Below are positions 52,803 to 60,616 of a stretch of 64,000 nt of DNA, in pieces (the first letter of the stretch is position 1; every line of letters starts with the position of its first letter). A program made the position numbers and the translations under genes. The stretch is from DAOPXV01 sp035352535 (GTDB taxonomy: Bacteria > Muiribacteriota > UBA9980): positions 1 through 64,000 of the forward strand of contig CAZJFS010000001.1 in the NCBI GenBank assembly GCA_964545075.1, read 5' to 3'. A model generated the notes under the pieces. The model had not been told where the DNA came from. It ran no database searches and worked only from the letters and a program-made list of their open reading frames with translations.

Positions 52803-53420
52803 TTACTTTTGAACGCCGACTAGCGCCTGGATCAGACGCTCGGGTTTGAAGGGTTTTGTTACAAAGTCACGCGCGCCAAGTTCTCTGGATAATATGACAT
52901 CCTGCATCGAGCGGCTGGCGGTGACCATTATGACCTCAACTGGCCTTTGAAGCTGGGTCTTTATGACCTTTAAAAATTCGAAGCCGTTTACTTCGGGCAT
53001 TTTGATATCGAGGAAAACCGTGCTTATATGCGGATCGCTGACAAGATGATTCCACGCCTCCAATGCGCTGTTGGCCATCAGCACCTTATGGTCTTTTTCC
53101 TCGAATATATCTTTCATATAATTGCAGATATCCGCTTCGTCATCAACGACAAGAACCTTTTGTGGAATAACTCGGGCCGGAAGCTGATAATCCAGGGTAG
53201 AATGCATTTTGGTTTCAAGAACTTCAGCCGTTTCCTCTTCTTTATCGTCATAAACGTATGCGAGACCGACGCCAAATTCCATCGCTTTTTGGATCGCGTT
53301 TTCATCGAGAATATAATTCTTAGCGAACATAATAATGCTGGATTCCCGTGCATAAAAAAGCGGCTTGCTAAGCTTCATTCCAGGTTTTAATTCGCTTGTG
53401 TGAAGTAAGAGTACTCCCAT
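52803..53420 (-). CDS. Receiver-domain protein with N-terminal LxPGMxLSKPLF module, copy 1
   Basis: ATG at 53420 follows GGAG by 6 nt; the TTG at 53432 is rejected. The 205-aa protein has an N-terminal module of about 65 residues (SELKPGMKLSKPLFYARESSIIMF, in part) resembling the small domain found ahead of HD-GYP proteins. A C-terminal receiver (about 90-205) follows, with VVDDEADICNY, phospho-Asp in VFLDIKMPEVNG, Ser/Thr in VTASRSMQD and Lys in VTKPFKPE. There is no output domain, so it is probably a scaffold or phosphate sink. It is a tandem paralog of the next gene. Confidence 0.82.
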   Translation of the reverse strand: MGVLLLHTSELKPGMKLSKPLFYARESSIIMFAKNYILDENAIQKAMEFGVGLAYVYDDKEEETAEVLETKMHSTLDYQLPARVIPQKVLVVDDEADICNYMKDIFEEKDHKVLMANSALEAWNHLVSDPHISTVFLDIKMPEVNGFEFLKVIKTQLQRPVEVIMVTASRSMQDVILSRELGARDFVTKPFKPERLIQALVGVQK

Positions 53421-53493
53421 AAAAATCTCCAAAGTATTTTTATTAACCTTTAATTATATCATAAAAAATAAAATTTACAATATTTTTTAAATA

Positions 53494-54165
53494 TTAATTT
53501 TGAAGAGCCTTAGTGAGCCGTTCAGGCGAAAAAGGTTTTGTCACATAATCGCGCGCGCCAAGTTCCCTGGATAGTATAAAATCCTGCATCGAACGGCTGG
53601 CCGTAACCATTATAACCTCGACCGGCCTTGGAATCTGGCTTTTTATCATTTTAAGAAGTTCAAATCCGCCTATTTCAGGCATTTTGACATCCAAAAAAAC
53701 AGTGTTGATGCTGGGATCGCAGATCAAATGAGACCACGCTTCGTTGACGTTCTGAGCCGTTAAAACTTTATAGTTTTTATCTTCGATTATCATTTTAATG
53801 TAGTCGCAGATATCTTTTTCGTCATCAACGATCAAAACCTTGGCGGCGGTTTCCCCCTGGAAAGTTTGAGCGGCCAGCGCCATCATGGGCATTTGGCTTT
53901 CCGCCCGCACCGGTATCTGCGGCGCCGGGACGCCAGCGCCGGACGTATCAACTTTATTTTCAGACGCTTTAGGCGGATCAGGCGGCGCGCTCTTATCGTA
54001 AATATAAACAAGACCGACGCCGTTATATATGGCCTTTTTGATCGATTCAGAATTGAGGACATAATCTTTAGGAAAGAGTACCATGCTTGAGTTTTTAGTA
54101 AAAAGCGGTTTGCTCAGCTTCATTCCAGGCTCAAGTTTCTCGGTCTGTATCAGCATGTCGCGCAT
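53494..54165 (-). CDS. Receiver-domain protein with N-terminal LxPGMxLSKPLF module, copy 2
   Basis: A 223-aa paralog of the downstream gene, 73 nt away and on the same strand. It has the same N-terminal module (KLEPGMKLSKPLFTKNSSMVLF, in part) and receiver (VDDEKDICDY, LDVKMPEIGG, VTASRSMQDF, VTKPFSPE). The two differ mainly in the linker, here Pro/Ala-rich and longer. Strong conservation of VTASRSMQD and ELGARDFVTKPF-like segments suggests a recent duplication. GGGAG precedes the ATG. Confidence 0.82.
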   Translation of the reverse strand: MRDMLIQTEKLEPGMKLSKPLFTKNSSMVLFPKDYVLNSESIKKAIYNGVGLVYIYDKSAPPDPPKASENKVDTSGAGVPAPQIPVRAESQMPMMALAAQTFQGETAAKVLIVDDEKDICDYIKMIIEDKNYKVLTAQNVNEAWSHLICDPSINTVFLDVKMPEIGGFELLKMIKSQIPRPVEVIMVTASRSMQDFILSRELGARDYVTKPFSPERLTKALQN

Positions 54166-54326
54166 ACTATACTCTCCCTTTTAACTATCTGTGCTTATTA
54201 TATGTACTTAATCTTACCACAATTTGTTTCAAAATTTCAACGGCATACTTAAATATTGTTATAAGTTTTTTAGGACCCGTCATCACTTCATTAATTCAGA
54301 TTTTAAGCCAACTAAAACTATCTTAC

Positions 54327-54356
54327 TTGACAAAAAAGTGGTTTAGTATATATAAT
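54327..54356 (+). promoter_or_regulatory. Promoter for the creatininase-like gene
   Basis: Perfect TTGACA (54327-54332), an 18-nt spacer and perfect TATAAT (54351-54356), about 36 nt before the TTG start. Confidence 0.72.
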
Positions 54357-54391
54357 ATCTCCAAAATTGATGTACATACGGGTGATATTTT

Positions 54392-55273
54392 TTGAAATTC
54401 GATTATTTAAGTTATGACGATATCACATCCATAGATTTCGATAAAACCTGGCTTTGCCTTCCAGTTGGATCTTACGAGCAGCACGGCCGTCATCTTCCCG
54501 TTTCGACCGGAATTATGATCGCGCGTTATCTGTGCGAAAGCGTCTGCGAATCCAACAAGATCGAAAAAAATGAATTAAGTTTTCTGGAAGGCCCGGTGCT
54601 TCCATTCGCCACGGCGCCCGCATCCGAAGGCATTGGGTCAGTTCCTCAATTATCGCCTAAAACTTTTTCGGACGGGCTGAGCGAATTGCTCATTCAGTTC
54701 GCCGGCGCCGGTTTTAAAAACATTCTTCTGACATCGCACCATTTCGACCTCAAATTTATAAAATCCGTAATGAACGCGATATCCGCGTGCGAATCTAAAT
54801 TTCCCGGAATAAACATAATCGAACCGCTTTCGGCGTATTATTATTCAGGCGAATATAACAAGACAATCACTGATTTTTTAAAACTCAAAAAATTTTCGGA
54901 CAGAAAAGAAGACGAAGTCTTCAAAATTTATGAGCATATCGATTTTAAAAGCGAGATCCACGCGGACGTTAAAGAAACATCGCTCATGCTCTATCTCCTT
55001 CCGCGCGCCGTTAAATCCGAAAAATTGCCTCATTTAAAACCTTTCATCATAAACCCGACCGCCGAATTTTTAAAGATGAATTTCACATATAAAAACATGA
55101 AATCGCCAGACGGCTATATAGGAACGCCCGCGAAAGCCTCGGTTTATTTCGGCGAGTCTATCTTCAAAATGCTTCGAAACCATCTTTTAAGAATATGCCA
55201 GAATATATCGCGCGGCCAGAAATCTGAAATTTCAATTCCGCTTCACATAAAGGCGATACTTACAGTTATATAA
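54392..55273 (+). CDS. Creatininase-family protein with degraded metal site
   Basis: A 293-aa protein with the creatininase N-terminal block LPVGSYEQHGRHLPVSTG (Glu29 and His31 kept) and C-terminal ADVKETSLMLYLLP. The usual metal Asp after HLP(L)xT is Gly40. The NGHGGN loop reads TSHHFD and the HAGExETS block reads HADVKETS. Family members hydrolyse cyclic amides or formamides with two zinc or manganese ions (creatininase, MftE, FAPy deformylase). Activity here is doubtful or changed. TTG at 54392 has GGGTGA about 8 nt upstream. The AlkD-like gene follows 13 nt later. Confidence 0.82.
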   Translation: MKFDYLSYDDITSIDFDKTWLCLPVGSYEQHGRHLPVSTGIMIARYLCESVCESNKIEKNELSFLEGPVLPFATAPASEGIGSVPQLSPKTFSDGLSELLIQFAGAGFKNILLTSHHFDLKFIKSVMNAISACESKFPGINIIEPLSAYYYSGEYNKTITDFLKLKKFSDRKEDEVFKIYEHIDFKSEIHADVKETSLMLYLLPRAVKSEKLPHLKPFIINPTAEFLKMNFTYKNMKSPDGYIGTPAKASVYFGESIFKMLRNHLLRICQNISRGQKSEISIPLHIKAILTVI

Positions 55274-55286
55274 AGGATTTTCAAAA

Positions 55287-55997
55287 ATGCATATTATAGA
55301 AACGATAAAAAAAGAGCTGGCCTCTTATAATGATCGCAAAAGGGCCGGCGAGCTCGAAAATTTCTTTAAGGCATTTCCGGGCGGCTACGGCGAGGGCGAT
55401 AAATTCATAGGGATCACGGTGCCGAACCAGCGCAGGACCGCGAAAAAATTCTTCAGTGAAATAAATTTGAGCGACGCCGAAAAGCTTCTGAATGAACCGT
55501 TTCACGAATACCGGCTGACGGCGCTTTTCATGATGGTCTATAAATTCGAAAAAGCCGGAGAAAAAGAAAAAACGGCGATCGCGAATATGTATTTGAAAAA
55601 CACAGCGCGCGTTAACAACTGGGACCTCGTGGACTCTTCCGCCGAAAAAATACTGGGCGCGTATCTTCTGGAGCGGCCAAAAAAAATACTGTACGAACTT
55701 GTGCGTTCGAAAGATCTGTGGGAGCAGCGGATCGCCATGATCGCCTCCTTTAATTTCATAAAAAACAATCAATTTTCCGACGCGTTAAAGTTAGCCGAAA
55801 TGCTCATCGATCACGAACACGACCTCATACATAAGGCCAGCGGCTGGATGCTTCGCGAAGTCGGAAACCGCGACTTCGACGCCGAATACGCCTTTCTAAA
55901 AAAACATTACGCGAAAATGCCCCGGACGATGCTCAGATACGCTATCGAAAAATTCGACGAAGGCCTTCGCCAAAGATTTTTAAAAGGCCTTATATAA
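55287..55997 (+). CDS. AlkD-like DNA alkylation repair protein
   Basis: A 236-aa all-helical HEAT-like protein matching the AlkD family: FKAFPGGYGEGDKFIGITVPNQRR near the start (quoted in part), then VNNWDLVDSSAEKILG and WEQRIAMIASFNFI in the middle, and LIHKASGWMLREVG and MPRTMLRYAIEKF near the end. AlkD removes alkylated purines without base flipping. AAAGGA lies 9 nt before the ATG. It is co-transcribed with the creatininase-like gene and ends at a bidirectional terminator. Confidence 0.9.
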   Translation: MHIIETIKKELASYNDRKRAGELENFFKAFPGGYGEGDKFIGITVPNQRRTAKKFFSEINLSDAEKLLNEPFHEYRLTALFMMVYKFEKAGEKEKTAIANMYLKNTARVNNWDLVDSSAEKILGAYLLERPKKILYELVRSKDLWEQRIAMIASFNFIKNNQFSDALKLAEMLIDHEHDLIHKASGWMLREVGNRDFDAEYAFLKKHYAKMPRTMLRYAIEKFDEGLRQRFLKGLI

Positions 55998-56013
55998 TAA
56001 ATATAAATGCCGG

Positions 56014-56050
56014 AAAAAAAGACGGCGAGCATTTACACCCGCCGTCTTTT
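56014..56050. terminator. Bidirectional terminator
   Basis: GACGGCG (56021-56027) pairs with CGCCGTC (56040-56046), with an A-run before and a T-run after. It lies between convergent genes ending at 55997 and 56078. Confidence 0.82.
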
Positions 56051-56077
56051 ACAAAATTGCCCGTTTATTAAAATTTA

Positions 56078-56968
56078 TTATTTGGTCCAGTCATGGCCGG
56101 CTGAAGTTTTTATCGTTGAATATAAGAATTGTTTTGGAAAAATCGTAACGTGCTTGCCCTTTCCGTTCATATCAAGAGCGACCATTTCTATGCTTATAAC
56201 GGGCTTGAATAACGTTATAAGGTTCGGGTTGTTTTTATCCTTGACGGCGACTTTTTCGATAAGTCCGGGAAACGTTTCGGCTATCGTTTTAAACATAGTG
56301 CATCCGTTGCCATAAGCAGTCGCGGTCATTTTAGCAAGTATCGCGTCGCATTTTTCGAAATCGTCGGTTATAACTCTTTCTTCGGTGACGTTAACGCCGT
56401 TTAAGATCGAACTGACGTTAATGCTGACTCTTAATGAAACCTTATTCAAAGGTTTTGCCTTGAAAAAAAAGTTTATCATATTGTTGTTGTCGCAATAAAC
56501 CATGGTATCTTTTTTTACCTTGATAACGTAGCCGTTTTTAACGACGGCGAGATCCCTGAACGAATGATACAGACGCAGATCGATACGGTTAATTTTTTGA
56601 AAAGTCATGAGGTTTGGATACACGCATGAAAAGTGGTCGGATTTAATAAAATGGTATAAAATCTCTTCGACGTCTGAAGGCGTGTGAGGTTCGGCGACGC
56701 AATAAAAATATTTATTTTCAGCGACGGGACTCCAGGGCGAGCCGTCATCGCGCGTGGGATAGAGGGTATATGACGGTTTCATGCCGGAAAATCCCAGCGA
56801 ACTTGCGGGAGCAAAAGCGGGTTCGGCGGATTCTCCGCCGGCGTTGACTCCCATTAAAGCCTTAGTTTTCAAAAAATCTTCCCTGTCGGTTTCGGGGCTG
56901 GCATAAGAAAAATTTGTAATACCCGCCAGCATAACTATCAGTAAAGCCATAATCACTTTTTTCAACAT
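56078..56968 (-). CDS. Secreted protein, paralog A of a pair
   Basis: A 296-aa secreted protein (signal peptide about 1-24, ending SYA). The N-terminal part is variable. The C-terminal about 120 residues hold KPLNKVSLRVSINVSS, TMFKTIAETFPGLIEKVAVK and ALDMNGKGKHVTIFPKQFLYSTIK, matched closely in the gene at 57223-58044. AAGGAG precedes the ATG by 6 nt. No known family. Dense Lys and beta-strand patterns suggest an envelope protein. Confidence 0.75.
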   Translation of the reverse strand: MLKKVIMALLIVMLAGITNFSYASPETDREDFLKTKALMGVNAGGESAEPAFAPASSLGFSGMKPSYTLYPTRDDGSPWSPVAENKYFYCVAEPHTPSDVEEILYHFIKSDHFSCVYPNLMTFQKINRIDLRLYHSFRDLAVVKNGYVIKVKKDTMVYCDNNNMINFFFKAKPLNKVSLRVSINVSSILNGVNVTEERVITDDFEKCDAILAKMTATAYGNGCTMFKTIAETFPGLIEKVAVKDKNNPNLITLFKPVISIEMVALDMNGKGKHVTIFPKQFLYSTIKTSAGHDWTK

Positions 56969-57103
56969 TTTTTACTCCTTCTAAAATAGTTTTTAACGTT
57001 AATTTGTTGTCTTCGCTTTTTAAGTTTTGGTTTAAACTGTTTTTATAGATATATCTTTTGAAACTCCGTTTTGTTTGCTTTTTTATTTTTAATTGCAATA
57101 TAC

Positions 57104-57144
57104 AAAAGGGCTGTTTACAAAATATTCTGTAACAGCCCTTTTTA
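57104..57144 (-). terminator. Terminator of the 57223 gene
   Basis: GGGCTGTT (57108-57115) pairs with AACAGCCC (57131-57138), extended inward with one bulge; an A-run precedes and a T-run follows. On the minus strand the tail is TTTTGTATATT. Confidence 0.72.
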
Positions 57145-57222
57145 TTTTATATGAACCGGTTAAGCAAAAAATTCAACTCATGATAAACGACGATTATAAA
57201 TCGATCACGCGCGTCACGCCGA

Positions 57223-58044
57223 TTATTTTCCCCACTGATAGCTATCGTCATGTTTTATGGTCTTATAAGCGAACTGCTGATAGAACATCGTAACGTGCTT
57301 ATCTTTTCCGTTCATATTCAGAGCGGTCAATTCGATGGTTACGATAGGATTGAATAGCATTTTGCGTTTTTTACCAAGGCCCATGTATTCGTTGATTTTT
57401 ACCGTTACCTTATCGAGAAGGCCGGGGAACGCTTTAGCTATCGTTTTAAACATAGTATTGTTTCTTCCGTAAGGCGTTTTGAGCATGGCGGTGAGTATCT
57501 CTTCATTGGGTTCGAATTCATTCTTAAGAGCGCCTTCGGCTGAATTATTTACGTTATGCGCAAGCGAACTTACGGACACGCTGACTCTAAGTGAAACTTT
57601 TCTGAGAGGCTTCGCGCTGTAGAGTTTACGGAGCTGTTCGATAAAATACGTATCTTTAGGATTTACTTTTACGAGAACGCCGAGTCTTTTGAAAACCATG
57701 AGCTGGTTGAACGAACGATAAACGCTCATCGGCGCGTTATATTTAGCGCAAAGAGTCTCGAGATTTTTTATCTGGTCGTTAGCGATAACGCAATAGTATT
57801 GGCTGACCTTGGTATCGATAGGAGCGGACGGATCTTCCGGAGTCGGTATCGAGGGAGCCGTCGGAGTGCCGTTCGGAGCCTGGTCGGCGGGAGCGGGATC
57901 TTCTTCCGCCGGAGCTTCGCCGGCTTTATCCATAAGAACCTGAGTCTTTTTAAGCTGCGATTCGTCTTTTTTATTCATCGCAAATGCTGATGTTACGGAA
58001 AGGATCATTGAAATAACCACTAACGCAACCAATAATTTTTTCAT
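57223..58044 (-). CDS. Secreted protein, paralog B of a pair
   Basis: A 273-aa secreted protein (signal peptide about 1-22, ending AFA) with a Pro/Ala-rich linker (about 45-75). Its core matches paralog A: KPLRKVSLRVSVSVSS, TMFKTIAKAFPGLLDKVTVK and ALNMNGKDKHVTMFYQQFAYKTIK. The two genes are 254 nt apart in the same direction with a terminator between them, so they are duplicates expressed separately. Function unknown. GGAGG precedes the ATG. Confidence 0.75.
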   Translation of the reverse strand: MKKLLVALVVISMILSVTSAFAMNKKDESQLKKTQVLMDKAGEAPAEEDPAPADQAPNGTPTAPSIPTPEDPSAPIDTKVSQYYCVIANDQIKNLETLCAKYNAPMSVYRSFNQLMVFKRLGVLVKVNPKDTYFIEQLRKLYSAKPLRKVSLRVSVSVSSLAHNVNNSAEGALKNEFEPNEEILTAMLKTPYGRNNTMFKTIAKAFPGLLDKVTVKINEYMGLGKKRKMLFNPIVTIELTALNMNGKDKHVTMFYQQFAYKTIKHDDSYQWGK

Positions 58045-58146
58045 TGAATTCCTCCATTATTTTTTTGTTTCAATAATTATACTAAAAAAATATTATTTTG
58101 TAAAGTAACGTTTATTCAGAATGTTTTTAGTTGAACGCAAAATAAG

Positions 58147-58175
58147 TTGAAATTATTTCATTATTCTGTTATTAT
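58147..58175 (+). promoter_or_regulatory. Promoter of the pseudouridine synthase gene
   Basis: TTGAAA (58147-58152), a 17-nt spacer and TATTAT (58170-58175). The -35 covers the TTG that could be taken as a start codon. RNA would begin at about 58182-58184, only a few bases before the ATG at 58186. Confidence 0.6.
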
Positions 58176-58185
58176 ACATTCTATT

Positions 58186-58959
58186 ATGAAAAATAAAAAA
58201 CCAGACTTAAAGTATAACTCAAATGAAGGTCTTTGCGCGCTGTACCGCGCACTGTCAAAAATGTCGTTCTGCTCGCGCAACGCGGCTAAAGAATTAGTAT
58301 TGTCGGGCGTCGTCACGGTCAACGGCAAAAAAATAACGAATCTGATGCATCCCGTCAACGTAAAAATAGACAAGATCGAGGTCAACGGAGACTCGGTAAA
58401 AGCGAAGCCACATAAATATTACGCGATCAATAAACCCGTCGGATACGAAACCACGAAAGCCAAACCCGGCGCGGCTAAAACGAAAAAAACCGTTTACGAT
58501 CTTATTTACAATTCGATCGAAAACAACCTCAATCCCGCCGGCCGGCTGGATAAAGACTCCCACGGCCTGATCATCATGACCAACGACAATGATTTTTTAA
58601 ACGCGATCTCAGGCAGCGAACACGGAATAACTAAGTGTTACCTCGTTAAGACGAACGCCGAACTCACCGAAAGCCAGCTTAACCATTTCAAGACCGGCGT
58701 ACCGGTGGAAAAAGACAACGGCGATATGGAAACGACCATGCCGTGCGTAATAAAACTTGTCGAAGCGAATACTTACGACGTCCACCTCAAACAGGGAATA
58801 AAAAGACAGATCAGAAAAATGTTCGCATACTTCAAAATCAAAGTCATCGATCTCTTCAGATATCGCATCGGAAAACTCGAAATCGGAAATCTTGGCGAAG
58901 GCGGTTCGGAAAAAATAGAGCCTGAAGCAGTCACGGGAAAAAAGACTTTAAAATTATAA
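58186..58959 (+). CDS. 16S/23S rRNA pseudouridine synthase, RsuA/RluB family
   Basis: ATG at 58186 (257 aa) is chosen because the upstream TTG (58147) coincides with the promoter -35. An S4 RNA-binding domain spans about 15-70 (LSKMSFCSRNAAKELVLSG, VTVNGKKI). The catalytic domain has YYAINKPVGYETT, catalytic Asp in GRLDKDSHGLIIMTND, KCYLVKTN and LKQGIKRQIRKMFAY. It isomerises a uridine in ribosomal RNA. No ribosome site is visible, consistent with a leaderless message. Which rRNA site is unknown. Confidence 0.87.
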   Translation: MKNKKPDLKYNSNEGLCALYRALSKMSFCSRNAAKELVLSGVVTVNGKKITNLMHPVNVKIDKIEVNGDSVKAKPHKYYAINKPVGYETTKAKPGAAKTKKTVYDLIYNSIENNLNPAGRLDKDSHGLIIMTNDNDFLNAISGSEHGITKCYLVKTNAELTESQLNHFKTGVPVEKDNGDMETTMPCVIKLVEANTYDVHLKQGIKRQIRKMFAYFKIKVIDLFRYRIGKLEIGNLGEGGSEKIEPEAVTGKKTLKL

Positions 58960-58972
58960 ATATAACTTGCGT

Positions 58973-59002
58973 AATTAAAAAACAATTCAGTGTTTTTTAA
59001 TT
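58973..59002 (+). terminator. AT-rich terminator of the pseudouridine synthase gene
   Basis: AATTAAAAAACA (58973-58984) and TGTTTTTTAATT (58991-59002) are perfect 12-bp arms with a 6-nt loop, followed by T-rich sequence. Confidence 0.6.
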
Positions 59003-59116
59003 CATCATTTTTATTTTTTGTTTACATTTTTAAACAGTGGCGAACATTTTCAAAAGGTTCATATTTTTATGATTAAGTTATTAAACCATTCAATTAAGTT
59101 GGATTCCAATTATGAC

Positions 59117-59144
59117 TTGATCATTTTTATTTACACGGCATAAT
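59117..59144 (+). promoter_or_regulatory. Tentative promoter for the DUF4912-GH57 operon
   Basis: TTGATC (59117-59122) with CATAAT (59139-59144) after 16 nt. This is the best match in the 260-nt gap before 59222. Confidence 0.35.
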
Positions 59145-59221
59145 AATTGCTTTTTGTTAAAGTGATATTATCGCAAAAATAAATCGGAATGAATTAACCT
59201 GGCGAGGAGGTTCTAGCAGAA

Positions 59222-60616
59222 ATGATTAAAAAGAAAGCTTCAGACGCGGTTGAAGAACCAGTGAAAAAAACTGGCGCGGCTAAAAAAGCGGTGAAAAAAT
59301 CACCTGTAAAAGCCGCACAAGAAAATAAAGCAGAAAAGACGGCGAAACCTGCGAAAGCCGTGAAAGCCGAGAAAATCGTGAAAATTGAAAAAACGGAAAA
59401 AGCCACAAAAACTGAAAAACCTTTGCAAACCAAGAAAATCGTCAATAATGAAAAAAGCATAAAAGCTGAAAAAAACGAAACCAAAACGAAGACGGTATCG
59501 ACGGACAAAAAGCCATCGGCTAAAACCTCGAAAGGCCATAACAGGCCGACGGGAAAAAATAAAGGAAACTCCGAAAAAGCGAAAAAAACCGCTGGAACGG
59601 CGAAAGCCGCGGTCGCTAAAGAAATTTCAAAGACGGCTAAAACTTCAACCGGAAAAAAAGAAGAGGATAAAAGCGCGGCACGCGCGTCAGAAACGACCTC
59701 CGTCACTTCATCACAGGTTGAAAATTTATACGGACGCCACTACATAATCGACACCGCTCAGGAGCTTCCAAAATCATACGGAAAAGACCGCCTCACCGTG
59801 CTTGTACGCGATCCCGAATGGATATACGCTTTCTGGGATGTATCCGATAAAAAAGTCGACGAGGTCAAAGGCATCGTCGGATCGAAAGATTTTGAAAATT
59901 CGAAAAGGGTTCTCAGATTGCATAACGTCGATGAGAATGGAAAACCCGTCGAAGGCCCGCTGGATATAGAACTCACAAAAACGGCGAGTTCATGGTATAT
60001 AAACGTCAAGCCTAATTTTTCATACTCCGTCGAATACGGCTATAAAACGCCGGCCGGAAAATTCGTAAGCGTCGTAAAGTCTAATCCAGTGGACGCGCCC
60101 AGTCATAAAATATCCGACGTCAAAGACGAAAAATGGATGGTAAAAGACGGCGAATTCAAGAAATTATATGAGCTTTCGGGCGGAGCGAAGATAGGCATGA
60201 GCTCGGCCGATATAATGCAGGCAATGGCGCGCGGCATGAAGATGGAAGAGCTTTCCGAACTCGCGTCCGCCGGAATATCTTCGGCGCAGGGGCTTTCATC
60301 GGAATCGCTTTCGTCTCAGGTAATGGCCGAACGCTCGATAACCGAAGAAGAAAAGAAAAAACAGAGAAAATTCTGGATGGTTTTAAACACCGAACTCATA
60401 GTTTACGGCGCGACCGAACCCGACGCGAGCGTTACGATAATGGGGCAACCGATAAAACTCCGCGAAGACGGAACGTTCTCAATCCGAATGGCGCTGCCGG
60501 ACACCGATATCGATATTCCCGTAAAAGGCATTTCAAACGACAGGATAGATGAGATAACCATCACTCCGTGCGTTCACAAACACACCGAATACGATAAAAA
60601 GGAGAACGCCGAATAA
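59222..60616 (+). CDS. DUF4912 protein with long lysine-rich N-terminus
   Basis: A 464-aa protein. Residues 1 to about 160 are low-complexity Lys/Ala/Thr/Glu (repeated AEK, KTEK, AKAV), like histone H1 or a nucleoid tail. The DUF4912 domain (about 165-290) has YGRHYIIDTAQELPKSYG, LTVLVRDPEWIYAFWDVS and a YSVEYGY strand. A C-terminal block has NTELIVYGATEPDASVTIMG and GTFSIRMALPD, the conserved second part of these proteins. Partnered with a GH57 branching enzyme (1-nt stop/start overlap), it may bind glucan. GAGGAGG precedes the ATG by 12 nt. Confidence 0.82.
   Translation: MIKKKASDAVEEPVKKTGAAKKAVKKSPVKAAQENKAEKTAKPAKAVKAEKIVKIEKTEKATKTEKPLQTKKIVNNEKSIKAEKNETKTKTVSTDKKPSAKTSKGHNRPTGKNKGNSEKAKKTAGTAKAAVAKEISKTAKTSTGKKEEDKSAARASETTSVTSSQVENLYGRHYIIDTAQELPKSYGKDRLTVLVRDPEWIYAFWDVSDKKVDEVKGIVGSKDFENSKRVLRLHNVDENGKPVEGPLDIELTKTASSWYINVKPNFSYSVEYGYKTPAGKFVSVVKSNPVDAPSHKISDVKDEKWMVKDGEFKKLYELSGGAKIGMSSADIMQAMARGMKMEELSELASAGISSAQGLSSESLSSQVMAERSITEEEKKKQRKFWMVLNTELIVYGATEPDASVTIMGQPIKLREDGTFSIRMALPDTDIDIPVKGISNDRIDEITITPCVHKHTEYDKKENAE

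Noticed and set aside
58147..58185. Upstream TTG start adding 13 residues to the pseudouridine synthase
   Set aside because: It coincides with the promoter -35 and has no ribosome site.
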